This document shows positions 17,523 to 28,500 of a stretch of 64,000 nt of DNA, one piece after another (within the stretch, counting starts at the first letter, position 1; each line of letters starts with the position of its first letter). A model generated the notes under the pieces. That model was not told where the DNA came from and did no database searches. It worked only from the letters and a program-made list of their open reading frames with translations. Made by a program: the position numbers and the translations under genes. Location of the stretch: contig OZ241870.1 in NCBI GenBank assembly GCA_965202875.1, positions 4,278,001 through 4,342,000 on the forward strand, given 5' to 3'. Origin of the DNA: HK1 sp965202875 (lineage in GTDB: Bacteria > Pseudomonadota > Gammaproteobacteria > HK1).

Positions 17523-20500
17523 CTAGAAGCGCAGGTTCAGCTCCAGCCCGCCGCCGTAGCCGCTCGTGCCGCTCCCGCTCGTCTCGTAGCCCGCCGTGCC
17601 CCTCAACACCAGGTCCTCGCCCAGACCCAGCACCCCGCCCACACCCAGGCGCACCGTCGTGGACCGCACCTCCGTCTTCAGCACGTTCTCCGTCAGGCTC
17701 GTCGCCCCCACGTCCACCCGCGTCTCGTCGGAGAACTCCTGCTCCACGTCCAGCGAGCCGAACAGCCGCCCCGAACGCTCTCCCATTCCTGCCTCCGCCT
17801 CCACCAGCACCCCCAAGCGTCCCCGGGCGCTGTGCGCGTCCTCCACCGACACCGTCTCCTGCGTACCCACCTTGCTCGTGAACGTGAAGTCGTCCATCCC
17901 CACCTTCGACCACGCGAGCCCCACTCGCGGCGTCACCACCAAGCCCCCGCCCATCGCCATTCCACGGCCGGCCTCCACTTCCATCGCATAGCCCAACCCG
18001 TCCGCTTCCTTCACCAGGACGCCGCTCTCGCGGTGGTCCACCCCTACCTCATACCACGTCGCCCCCGCCTGGGCGTCCGCGTACCACTCCCCCCAGCGCC
18101 ACGTCGCCGAGGCCCCCGCTCCCATCCCGTCCACTTCGACGTCGCCCACGCCCGCTCTCTCCGCCTTGCCGTTGAGCAGGTGCGCCGACACCCCCACACG
18201 CCCGTGTTCGCCCGCGCCGAGGTCCACCCCCGCACGCACCCCGCCTCGGCGATGGTCGTAGGACAGCCTCCCCGTCGTGGACGACGCCTTCTTCGCCTCC
18301 CACTTGCCTCGCGCCCCCTCCACTCGCGCCCAGCCCCCGTTCGCATCCCGCGCCGCCGAGCTCCGCTCCGCGTAGGAGAGCATCCCGTTCATCGTCAGCA
18401 ACACCGAGGGCAGCGCCTCGTACAGCTCGCAGCGACGGTCCGCCGCACCCCTCTCACCCGTGCACTCGAACAAAGGCTGCGTCTGCGGCGGCTGCGTCGG
18501 CGACGGGACCGGGACCCTGGCCGTGACCGTTGTCGGCTCGGTCATGGTCGTGACCGAGGCCATGACCGTGACCGAGGCCGTGATCGTGATCGTCGGGACC
18601 GGCGTAGGCGTAAAACTACTTGGGTCAAATTCGCCCTCCCGTTCGCCCTCCTGAATCAACGGCAGACCCCGGGAGTGTCCAGTAGTGCCGCCGGCATCAT
18701 CCAACTGCACGACGGCCACGCGGACATCGGGATCAATGCTGCCGTCCACCGCCGCATCCGCAGCCGATTTCCTGACTCTATGGTCCTGGACGTTGCCGGT
18801 GGTCCTTATTTCCACCACCGTGACGCGGCTCGCTCCGCCGCCCCGAATCGCCCGTGTCGCCTCGTTGGCATCCACCCTGGGCCTGGGCGTGGCGGCGCCC
18901 GACCCCGTGGGAACCCGGATGGTCACCCTCCCGCCGCCGGCCAGATGCACCGCCGCTTCGCCTCCCTCGCTGCCCTTCACCTCGCCTTCGATCACCAGAT
19001 CGGTCCGCGAGCCGTCAGTCCGGATGGCGCTCGTCGCGCCGTTGGCCTCCACCCGTCCGGTCGCACCGACCGTCAACTCACCCCCTCCGGTCAGGCGCAC
19101 CGCCGCCGCACCGCCCGCGCCGCCGCGCACCAAGCCGCCTATGGTGAGGTGCGCCGGGCCCGGATCGTTCACCAGGACCCCAATGCCCGAGGTGCCGGCG
19201 AGCACCCGGCCCATTTCGCCGACCGTGAGCCTGCCGCCGCCCGAAAGGTGCACCGCCGCGTCCGTGCCGCCCGTCACCATGCCGTGCACCGTGACGGTCT
19301 GCTTCAGGACGTCGTCCGTGCCCATCCCCGCGTTGGCGACGTAGATGCCGGCCATGCCGCCGGTGACGGTCGTGCCCGCAGCGATGGTGACGTCGATGGC
19401 GCCGTTCTTGTCGTTGGGCGTCGCATAGTAGGCGCGGATGCCGTCGCCGCGGGAGTCGATGGAACCCCCGGTCATGGCGACTCGGATGTCGCCCACGTTG
19501 TACTTGTCCAGCAGCGCTCGCACGTCGCCCTTGTAGTCGTCGGAGAAACCCGCGTCCTCGGCGGCCAGCGCGGCCTCCAGCCCGGTGTTCGTCACCACCG
19601 CCCGCAACACCGCCTTCTCCTTCTCCGAGAAACTCCGCGTCAGAATCTCCTGAAGGAGGGTTCTCGTGGCGGCGTCGTCCGTTTCCAGATACGCCACGAT
19701 AGCCGCGTCGATAGCGTCGTCCGTCGCGCCCAGGCCGGCCAGATTCGTCGCGCCCGGCGTGATGGCGTCGAAGACCGACTCCGCGACCTCGATGTCGTCG
19801 TTTCCGAGCGCCGCCTTGAACGCGCGAAGAATTTCCGTCCTCTGCGAATCGGCGTGGCTCTCCGACAGCAGGTTCATCTGCGCCGCGTTGTCCGCGACCA
19901 TGCCCGGGTCGTCCCCCGCCGCCACTTGCGCCATGACGTCGCGCCACGACAACACCTGGGCCTCGATGCCGGCCGCCTGTCCGTAGCGGATGGCCTTCTC
20001 GGTCTCCACCTCCCCGGCGACGGTGACCAAGGCGCCGGCGCCGGCCGCCACGAAGCGGTCCGCGTCGTCCTGGGCCACGCTGGCCGTGGTCCCGTGCGAG
20101 AAGGTTCCCGTCCACGTGACGTCGAGGACGGGCTTCATCGCGTCGCGCGTCTCGCCCGCCGCGCTGGCGCGCCCCGCACGGGCGTAGACGCCCTTGCGGC
20201 CCGCTATCGTCCCGCCCTGGGTGACCTTCACCTGCCCGGCGGTGTTCACGCTCGAGGCGAGATTGGCGTAGATGCCGGCGTTGTGCTTCGAGGTCAGCGT
20301 CGCGCCAGCGGCCAGGCTGGCCACGGCATCGCCCGTTCCGCGCTGGAGGACCGCGACGGCCGCCTTGCTCTGGCCTTCCGTGCTCACCGAGCCGCCGGTC
20401 ACCGCGACCTTCACCTCGCCCGCGTTGTCCGCCGCGTTCTGCGCATGGATGCCGCTCTCGGTCTCCGCGGCGATGTCGCCCGCCGAGTGCTCGACGGAGA

Positions 20501-22256
20501 CGGAAACGGTCCCCGCGCTCGCCTGCTGGTCGACGAATACGCCGTAGCGCTTCGCCGTGACGTCGGCGCTGCTGGCGACCGTCACGGCACCCGTCCCGGA
20601 CTGCAGGACCCGGATGCCGTCGGAGCCCGACGAGGTGATGGAGCCGTCGGAGTGCTCGACGGAAACGGAAACGGTCCCCGCGCTGCCCGACTCGACGTTG
20701 ATGCCGTAGCCCTCTGCATGGATGGCGCCGCTGTTGGCCACCGTGAGGCTGCCGGACGTGCCGTCGTGCGAAGCGGATATGCCGCGGGACACCCGGTCCT
20801 CCGCCGTGCCGAGCGCGCCGCTGTTGGTGACCGAGACCGTGCCGCCGGCGCCCCTCGCCACGGCGGAGATGCCGTAGCCGTCCGCCGTAACGGCCCCGCT
20901 GTTGGTGACCGAGACGGCGCCCGACCCCGCCGCACGGTTGACGTTGATGCCGTGCTTGGCGGTCCTCGTCGTCATCCCCGCCGCGACCGTTATCTGCGTC
21001 CCCGCCGTAATGGCGCCGCGGTTGGTCACCGAGATGGTCCCCGCCGTGTTGCCCACGTCGGTCAGCACGGCGTCGATGCCGAAGCCCTCCGTGGAGGTCA
21101 GCGTGGCGCCGTCCGAGACCTCGACCACGACCGAGCCGGCCTCGTAGTTGAACGCCTCGACGGCGTTCCCCTTCGAGGTGACCGAGCCGCCGGTGACGGC
21201 GACCTTGGCGAGGCCCTCGTTCTCGGGCGTGACGTAGGTGCCCCCCCCCGTGTCGCCCTCCGACCGGGACGTGCCCACATGCGCCTTGATGCCCACGCCG
21301 CCCATCGCCACCGCGATGGCCCCGGCCGAATGGGTGACGGAGACGCCCGCGTTCGTGCTGGCGGCGTCCTTGCCGGTCGATACGGCGCGGATGCCCTCGA
21401 GGGCCGTCGTGGCCGCCGAGGTGATGGCGCCTCTGCTGGTGATCGTGATGGCGCCGGCGGAACCGGTGTCCTGAACGTTGATGCCCCGGGCGTCCGACAC
21501 GATGGCGCCGCTGTTGGTGAGCGTGACGGCGCCGCTGCCGGCGTTGCCGATGTGGATGCCGCCGGGCCGGTCGCCATCGGCCTCCGAGTAGATCGCCGCC
21601 CCGCTGGTGACGGTGACGTCGCCAGCGTCGCTCCGGTCCACCACAACTTCGATGCCGCCGTTCTCCATCTTGTCGGTCGCCGTCCCGATGGTCACGCCGC
21701 TCTTGACGTCCAGCGTGGTCGTGGCGCCGTCCCCGTCGCGCTGACGGACGAGGATGCCGCGGTTGTTGTACCAGCTACTGGCCCGCGTGCCGGACTGCAC
21801 GATGGCGACGAAGGTGCCCGAGCCGCCGACCGTGAGGCCGATGTTGCGGACCGCGGAGGTACGGGGCGAGGTCGTGTCATCGTTGGTGCGGATGGTGATG
21901 CCGTTGTGCAGGCCGTTGTTCGCGCCGGCCGTGACGGTCGCCGTGGTCGCGGTGCCCGGGACGGTGAGCGTGACGGCGTTCGCCTGGTCCCAATAGACGA
22001 TGCCGGTATAGGCCGCATCCGGACAGTTTTCGGTGAACATGTTGCCCGCATTGAGCGCCCCGCAGTCGTTGACCGCCCGCGCCGCCCCCGGCGCGAGAAA
22101 CAGCGCGGCGGCCAGGGCCAGCCCCCCGGCGAGCACCACGGCGCCCAACGCGCCGGAGGCGAAGATTCCGCTCTCGTCCCCCCCCCCCCCCCCGATCCCG
22201 CAGGAACGATGCCGAATATTTCCCTCTCTTTCTCGCAACATTGCCGGATTCTCCAT
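17523..22256 (-). CDS. Type V autotransporter adhesin-like protein 1
   Basis: The protein (1577 residues) should be secreted through the inner membrane and displayed by its own outer-membrane barrel. A charged leader is followed by a signal peptide near residues 34-62 (hydrophobic VVLAGGLALAAALFLAPG, cleavage after ARA). The passenger has short Gly/Ala/Thr/Val-rich repeats such as GAVSVTNSGAVTADGYG, typical of a beta-helix, with a helical segment at about 860-950. A Pro/Thr/Val linker precedes the last 280 residues, an autotransporter barrel ending YGGGLELNLRF with the expected terminal Phe. A run of 16 G between start and signal peptide makes expression probably phase-variable. It is paralogous to the gene at 22.6-29.2 kb. 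Start codons 22256 and 22241 are both possible; neither has a clear ribosome-binding site. Confidence 0.9.
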   Translation of the reverse strand: MENPAMLREREGNIRHRSCGIGGGGGDESGIFASGALGAVVLAGGLALAAALFLAPGAARAVNDCGALNAGNMFTENCPDAAYTGIVYWDQANAVTLTVPGTATTATVTAGANNGLHNGITIRTNDDTTSPRTSAVRNIGLTVGGSGTFVAIVQSGTRASSWYNNRGILVRQRDGDGATTTLDVKSGVTIGTATDKMENGGIEVVVDRSDAGDVTVTSGAAIYSEADGDRPGGIHIGNAGSGAVTLTNSGAIVSDARGINVQDTGSAGAITITSRGAITSAATTALEGIRAVSTGKDAASTNAGVSVTHSAGAIAVAMGGVGIKAHVGTSRSEGDTGGGTYVTPENEGLAKVAVTGGSVTSKGNAVEAFNYEAGSVVVEVSDGATLTSTEGFGIDAVLTDVGNTAGTISVTNRGAITAGTQITVAAGMTTRTAKHGINVNRAAGSGAVSVTNSGAVTADGYGISAVARGAGGTVSVTNSGALGTAEDRVSRGISASHDGTSGSLTVANSGAIHAEGYGINVESGSAGTVSVSVEHSDGSITSSGSDGIRVLQSGTGAVTVASSADVTAKRYGVFVDQQASAGTVSVSVEHSAGDIAAETESGIHAQNAADNAGEVKVAVTGGSVSTEGQSKAAVAVLQRGTGDAVASLAAGATLTSKHNAGIYANLASSVNTAGQVKVTQGGTIAGRKGVYARAGRASAAGETRDAMKPVLDVTWTGTFSHGTTASVAQDDADRFVAAGAGALVTVAGEVETEKAIRYGQAAGIEAQVLSWRDVMAQVAAGDDPGMVADNAAQMNLLSESHADSQRTEILRAFKAALGNDDIEVAESVFDAITPGATNLAGLGATDDAIDAAIVAYLETDDAATRTLLQEILTRSFSEKEKAVLRAVVTNTGLEAALAAEDAGFSDDYKGDVRALLDKYNVGDIRVAMTGGSIDSRGDGIRAYYATPNDKNGAIDVTIAAGTTVTGGMAGIYVANAGMGTDDVLKQTVTVHGMVTGGTDAAVHLSGGGRLTVGEMGRVLAGTSGIGVLVNDPGPAHLTIGGLVRGGAGGAAAVRLTGGGELTVGATGRVEANGATSAIRTDGSRTDLVIEGEVKGSEGGEAAVHLAGGGRVTIRVPTGSGAATPRPRVDANEATRAIRGGGASRVTVVEIRTTGNVQDHRVRKSAADAAVDGSIDPDVRVAVVQLDDAGGTTGHSRGLPLIQEGEREGEFDPSSFTPTPVPTITITASVTVMASVTTMTEPTTVTARVPVPSPTQPPQTQPLFECTGERGAADRRCELYEALPSVLLTMNGMLSYAERSSAARDANGGWARVEGARGKWEAKKASSTTGRLSYDHRRGGVRAGVDLGAGEHGRVGVSAHLLNGKAERAGVGDVEVDGMGAGASATWRWGEWYADAQAGATWYEVGVDHRESGVLVKEADGLGYAMEVEAGRGMAMGGGLVVTPRVGLAWSKVGMDDFTFTSKVGTQETVSVEDAHSARGRLGVLVEAEAGMGERSGRLFGSLDVEQEFSDETRVDVGATSLTENVLKTEVRSTTVRLGVGGVLGLGEDLVLRGTAGYETSGSGTSGYGGGLELNLRF
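22178..22193. repeat. Poly-G(16) tract, putative phase-variation switch
   Basis: Sixteen consecutive C on the plus strand read as five GGG codons plus one G, between the start codon and the signal peptide of autotransporter 1. Gain or loss of one base by slippage would shift the signal peptide and everything after it out of frame. Confidence 0.85.
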
Positions 22257-22311
22257 TGGACGTGAACAAAGTCTGGAACCGGACTACCCGGTCGAAACGA
22301 TCAATGGGGCG

Positions 22312-22342
22312 ATTCTACTCCATGCGTATGGGGACATTGCAA
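22312..22342 (-). promoter_or_regulatory. Possible sigma-70 promoter of autotransporter 1
   Basis: Read on the minus strand, TTGCAA (22342-22337) and TAGAAT (22317-22312) are separated by 19 bp, about 55 nt before the start codon. The spacer is longer than the optimum and no further support is visible. Confidence 0.3.
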
Positions 22343-22373
22343 TCCAAGCTTCGGGATTCGCTGACCGTAATGG

Positions 22374-22393
22374 ATTCCCGCTTCCGCGGGAAT
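22374..22393. repeat. Short GC hairpin of the attcccgc/gcgggaat type
   Basis: Perfect 8-bp inverted arms attcccgc and gcgggaat around a ttcc loop, followed by gacg. Half of the same motif (cgtcattcccgc) recurs near 22446, and a related structure is at 36002-36050. This is a dispersed intergenic repeat. The rest of 22260-22525 holds only the possible promoter. Confidence 0.6.
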
Positions 22394-22525
22394 GACGTCA
22401 TTATTGGTTATTGGGCGAGAACCGTCACACCCATCCACGATGACCGTCATTCCCGCCCCAACCCGGCATCGGCGGCATCCATCATGCCCGCCGCACCGGT
22501 CTCCAGGACGCCCCCGAGCAGCACG

Positions 22526-22559
22526 AAAAAGGCGCGCGGGCCTCGACGGCCCGCGCGCC
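22526..22559 (-). terminator. Rho-independent terminator of autotransporter 2
   Basis: A perfect 12-bp stem (ggcgcgcgggcc at 22531-22542 with its complement at 22548-22559), a 5-nt loop and, in the minus-strand sense, five T. It lies about 25 nt after the stop of the second autotransporter and resembles the terminator of the first. Confidence 0.9.
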
Positions 22560-22583
22560 CGGACGTCGCTTCGCGATCCGCGC

Positions 22584-25500
22584 CTACAAGCGCAAGTTCA
22601 ACTCCACCCTGCCGCCGTACTCGTTCGTGTTGCCGCCGCTCGTCGTGTAGTTGGCCGAAGCCCTCAGCGAAACGTCCTCGCCCAGGCTGAACACCCCGCC
22701 CAATCCGACGCGCACCGCCGTCTTGCGGAGCTTCGTCCCAAGCTTGTTCCCGGAGACGACCACCTCCGTCTCGTCCGAGAACTCGTGCTCCACGTCCAAC
22801 GAACCGAACACCCGTCCCGGCGATTCCTCCGGTCCTGCCGCCCTCTCCATCGTCACTCCCAAACGGCCCTTCGTGCTCCGCGCGTCCTTCATCGACACCT
22901 GCGCGCGGCTGCCCACCATGTCCATGAAACCCTTCAGATCGACCTTCGACCACGCAAGCCCCGCGCGGGGCGTCACCATCAGGCCCTCGCCGAGCGCCAT
23001 CCGGTTGCCGGCCTCCACACCCACCGCATAGCCCGTGGCGTCGGCATCCTTCACCAGTCTGCCGTGCCTGGTGGAGTCGAGCGCGACGTCATAGCGCGTC
23101 ATCCCCGCCTGCGCGTCCACGTAGAGATCCCCGGGCACAGGGAGGTCCGGCAACCACGTGGCGGAGATACCCGCCCCCGCGCCGTTCAGCGTGGCCTCGC
23201 CCACGCCGGACATCTCCGCCTTGCCCCCGAGCACGTGCAGGGAACCCCCGATCCGGCCGCTCTCGCCCGCGATGAGGTCGAAGCCCGCACGCCCAACGGT
23301 CCGGCGGTGGTCGTAGGCCAGCTTCCCGGGGCTCGTCGCCCGGGCCGCCTGCCATTTGCCGAACGCCGCCTCCACGCGCGCCCAGCCGCCGTTGCCGTCA
23401 CGCGCCGCCGACGTCCGCTCCGCGTAGGAAGGCAGATCGTTCATCACCAGCAGCACCGAGGGCAGCGCCTCGTACAACCGGCATCGGCGGTCCACTGCCT
23501 TGTCGCAACGGAAGGCGTCGGGCGGCAGCTCGTCGAATATCACGTTGCCGTCGCCGTCCACGGGCAGGTCCTCCTTCATGTGGCCGGTGGTGACGCCGTC
23601 CCGGACCTCGGCGATGGTGACCTCCTCGATGCCGTCGCCGACAATGCCGCCCTGCACCCGTGCCAGGAGGATCTCCCGGGCGCTCCCTTGCGTCAGATCG
23701 CCGACGCTGCTGTCGATGAGGACCACCACCTCGGTCGGCTCGTTGTCGCCCCGGATGGCGCTGTCGGCGCCGTTGGCCTTCACACTCCCGTTGAGGCCGA
23801 CGGTGACGCTGCCGCCGCCGGTCAGATGCACCGCCGCCGTGGCGCCCTCGTCGCCCGTCGCCTCGCCGTCGATGTAGATGACGGTCGGCTCGTTGTCGCC
23901 CCGGATGGCGCTGTCGGCGCCGTTGGCCTTCACACTCCCGTTGAGGCCGACGGTGACGCTGCCGCCGCCGGTCAGATGCACCGCCGCCGCGGGCGCGGGA
24001 CTGTCGGTCGGGCTCTCGCCGCCCGTCGCCTCGCCGTCGATGTAGACGGCCGCCGGGCCCGGGTGGTTCACGAGCACCGCCCTGCCTGAAGAACCGGCGA
24101 CCAGCTTGCCGGTCTCGCCGACGATGAGCGCGCCACCGCCCGCGAGGTGCACGGCCGCGTCCGTCCCGCCCGTCACCGTGCCGTCCACCTTGACGACCTG
24201 ATTGTGATGCTTCGGGAAGGTGACCAGATCATCGGGGCCCTTGTCTTCGTTCTCCTCCTGGACGGCCGGCAAGGTGTATTTCTTCTCGATGCGCAGGCCG
24301 TGGCCGGCGTTCTCCGCGTAGATGCCGGCCATGCCGCCGGTGACGCTCGCGCCCTCCGCCACGTCGATCCTGATGGCGCCGTTGTCGTCGTGGGTCCTCC
24401 CGAAGAAGGCGCGGATGCCGTCGCCGCTGGACGTGATGGACCCTCCGTTCATGGCGATGCGGATGTCGCCGGTATTGTGATGGGCGCGCAGGGCGCGCAC
24501 CCCGGTCTTCCAGGCGTCGCCGTAGCCGGCGGGCGCGGCCGCGAGCGCGGCCTCCACGTCGCCGTCCGTGAGCACCGCCTCGAACACCGCCTTCTCGTGC
24601 TCGGTGAACGACTGCGTGAGGACGTTCCGCAGCAGGGTCCTGCGGGCGTCGTCGTCCTCGCTCAGATACTCCTCGATCTCGGTGTCGGAGTAGCTGCCGT
24701 TGTTATCGGCGTCGATGGCGTCCGCGCCCGGAATCGTTCCGGGAGCCTCGTTCTCGAGCACCGACTTGAACCGCGCCACGATGGCCGCCGCCCGCGCCTT
24801 CGTCGCCGCGTCGGCGTCCGCGGCGAACAGCGCGTCCTGCGCCGCCTTGTCCGCGAAGGCGCCCGGGTCGTCGCCCTCGGACACGGGGCGCATGAACGTC
24901 TGCCACTTCATGACCCCGGCGTCGATCCCCGCGCTGCCCCGTGCGAAGCGGAGCAGATCGCCGAGCTCCTCCACGGCCTGCCGACCCTGCGCCGCCTCCA
25001 CCGCGCGGGCCACGTTGGGGGGACTCCCGCGTTTCTCTTCGAGGGCCGTGAACGTCCCCGTCCAGACGATGTCGATCACGCGGTCCGCCGTCGCGGCGTC
25101 CCTGCGCGTGACCTTGGCGCTGATGCCGTCTCCCGACGCGCTGATCGTCCCCGCCTGGGTGACGGCGATCGTCCCGCCCGCGTTGCCCACGTCGCGCAGA
25201 TCGGCTTCGATGGCGTGTTCGTGCGTGGAGCTCAGCGTGACCCCCCTGGCGACGTTGATCTCGACCCCGCCCGCTTCGTAGTTCGCCCCCTCGACGGCCG
25301 ATCCCTTCGCGGCGATCGTCCCGCCGGTGACGTTGATCTTGACCGCGCCCGTGTTCTTGGGCGCGACGTAGTCGGCGTGGCTGGAGTCCCGCTCCTGCCT
25401 CCAGTTGCCGACCCGGGCCACGATGCCCTGCTTGTCGCTGTCGACGCGGCCGTCGTCGGTCACGTCGATCGTGCCGGCCGAATGGGTCACGGTGACGCCG

Positions 25501-28500
25501 TCGTTCGCGCCCTCGGCGTCCAGGAACTTCGTCTGGGCCAGGATGCCCCGCTTCGTCGCCATGACGTCGCCGCTGTTGGCGACCGTGACGGCGCCGGTGG
25601 CGCCCGTGCCGTCGTGCGAAGCGAAAATGCCGTGCCGCACCCGCGCATCCGCCTTGCCGATGGCGCCGCGGTTGGTGATCGAAATGTCGCCGGTGACCGC
25701 TGCCCTGGCCACGGCGAAGATGCCGTCGCCTTCCACCTCGAGGGCGCCGCGGTTGGTCACCGTGACGTCGCCCGACCCCCCCCCGAGGGCGAAGGTGATG
25801 CCGCTCTTGGGCGCCCGGATCGTCCCCGCGTTGGTGACGGTGATCGTCCCGCTCGCGTTGCCCGCGTCCGTCAGCCCGCCCCAGATGCCGTGGCCGTGCG
25901 TGGAAGTCAGCGTGACGCCCGAGGCAACGCGGACCTCCACCGAGCCGGCCTCGTGGTTGTACGCTTCGATGGGCTCCCACTTCGAATCGATCGACCCGCC
26001 CGTGACCTCGACCTTGAGGAGGCCCCTGTTCCGGGGAGCGACGTAGTCGTCGTGGCCCGTGTCGGTCTCTTGCCGGGCCTCGCCCACGTGCACCTTGATG
26101 CCCCGCCCGTCCGCGCTCGCGATGGCGCCGGCCGAATGGGTCACGGTCACCCCGGCGTTCGCGCCCTCGGCGTCCTTGCCGGTCGTTCTGGCGAAGATGC
26201 CGTCCCGCACCGCCGTGATGGCGCCGCTGTTGGTCACCGTGACGCTGCCGGTGGCGCCCGTGCCGTCGTGCGCGACGAAAATGCCGCGGAACACCTGCGC
26301 ATCCGCCTTGCCGATGGCGCCGCGGTTGGTGATCGAAATATCGCCGGTGACCGCTGCCCTGGCCACGGCGAAGATGCCGTCGCCACGCACCTCGAGGGCG
26401 CCGCTGTTGGTCACCGTGACATCGCCCGACCCCCCCCCGAGGGCGAAGGTGATACCGCTCTTGGGCACCCGGATCGTCCCCGCATTGTCGATGGTGATCG
26501 TCCCGCTCGCGTTGCCCGCGTCCGTCAGCCCGCCCCAGATGCCGTGGCCGTGCGTGGAAGTCAGCGTGACGCCCGAGGCAACGCGGACCTCCACCGAGCC
26601 GGCCTCGTGGTTGTACGCTTCGATGGGCTCCCACTTCGAGCGGATCGACCCGCCCGTGACCTCGACCTTGAGGAGGCCCTTGTTCCTGGGAGCGACGTAG
26701 TCGTCGTGGCCCGTGTCGGTCTCTTGCCGGGCCTCGCCCACGTGCACCTTGATGCCCCGCCCGTCCGCGCTCGCGATGGCGCCTGCCGAGTGGGTCACGG
26801 TCACCCCGGCGTTCGCGCCCTCGGCGTCCTTGCCGGTCGTTCTGGCGAAGATGCCGTCCCGCCCCGCCGTGATGGCGCCGCTGTTGGCGATGGTCATGGC
26901 GCCGCCGGCGCCCCGGTCCACGGCGAAGATGCCGTAGTCCTTCGCCGCGATGGAGCCGCTGTTGGTCACCGTGACGCTGCCGGTGGCCCCCGTGCCGTCA
27001 TGCGCGACGAAAATGCCGCGGAACACCTGCGCGTCCGCCTTGCCGATGGCGCCGCGGTTGGTGATCGTCATGGCACCGTCGACGCCCATGGCCACGGCGA
27101 AGATGCCGTCGCCACCCGCCGTGACGGTGCCGCTGTTCGTGATCGAGACGGCACCCGACCCCGCGTCGCGGTTGGCGACGATGCCGTGTCTGTCCGCGCC
27201 GGCCGCGCTGATCGTCCCCGCGTTGGTGACGGTGATCGTCCCGCTCGCGTTGCCCGCGTCGGCCAGACGGACCCAGACGCCGTGGCCGTGCGTGGAGGTC
27301 AGCGTGACCTCCTCCGAGACCCGGACCTCGACCGAGCCGGCCTCGAAGTTGATCGCTTCGATGGCCTCCCACTTCGAGCGGACCGAACCGCCCGTGACCT
27401 CGACCTTGGCGAGACCCGCGTTCTTGGGCGCGACGTAGTCGTCGTGGTCAGCGTCGCTCTCTTGTCGGGGCTCGCCCACATATGCCCTGATGCCCTCCAG
27501 GTCCTCGGTGGCGATGGCGCCGGCCGAATGGGTGACGGTCACCCCGGCGTTCGCGCCCTCGGCGTCCTTGTTGATCGTCTGGGCGAGGATGCCTCCCTCC
27601 TCTGCCGTGATGGCGCCGCTGTTCCTGACCGTGACGTCGCCGGAGGCGCCCGCGCCAGCGTGCGAGACGAACATGCCGCGGGACACCTTCTCGTCCGCCT
27701 TGCCGATGGGACCGCTGTTGGTGACCGAGACGGCGCCGCCGGCGCCCCAGGCCACGGCGTGGATGCCGTCGCCGCCCGCCTCGATGCCGCCGCGGTTGGT
27801 GACCGAGACGGTCCCGCCGGCACCTCCGGCCACCGCGGAAATGCCGTGGCCGCTCGCCTCGATGGCGCCGCTGTTCTCGACCGCGACCGCGCCCGACCCC
27901 GCCGTGCGGCTCACGGTGATGCCGTCCCGGGCGGTCATCATCGTCGTCCCCGCCGCGATCGTCCCCGCGTTGGTGACGATGATCGTCCCGCTCGTGTTGC
28001 CCACGTCGGCCAGCAGGGCCCGGATGCCGTGGCCGTCCGTGGAGGTCAGCGTGACGCCCGAGGAGACCCGGACCTCGACCGAGCCGGCCTCGAAGTTGAT
28101 CGCTTCGATGGCATCCCACTTCGAGCGGACCGAACCGCCGGTGACGGCGACCCTGGCGAGGCCCTCGTTCTCGGGCGCGACGTAGTCGGCATGCATCGTG
28201 TCGGCCTCTTGCCGGGACGTGCCCACGTGCGCCTTGATGCCCCGCCTGTCCGCGCTGCGGATGGCGCCGGCCGAATGGGCGATGGAGACGCCGGCGTTGG
28301 CGCCGGCGGCGTCCTGGCCGGCCGTTCTGGCGAAGATACCGTCGCCGCCGTCCGTCGTGATGGCGCCGCTGTTGGTGACCGTGGTGGCGCCGGCGGAGCC
28401 CTCGTCCGAGACGTAGATGCCGTGGGCGGCCGACGCGATGGCGCCGCTGTTGGTCACCGTGATGGCGCCGGCGGAGCTCCAGCTCCGGACGTAGATACCG

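Noticed and set aside
17832..22265. 1477-codon open frame on the plus strand
   Set aside because: It is the antisense of autotransporter 1; long open frames opposite Gly/Ala-rich high-GC genes are expected, and it shows no motif.
25400..28200. Regular repeats that might be a CRISPR array
   Set aside because: Repeat units are 218 codons long, in frame, and part of a beta-helix passenger.
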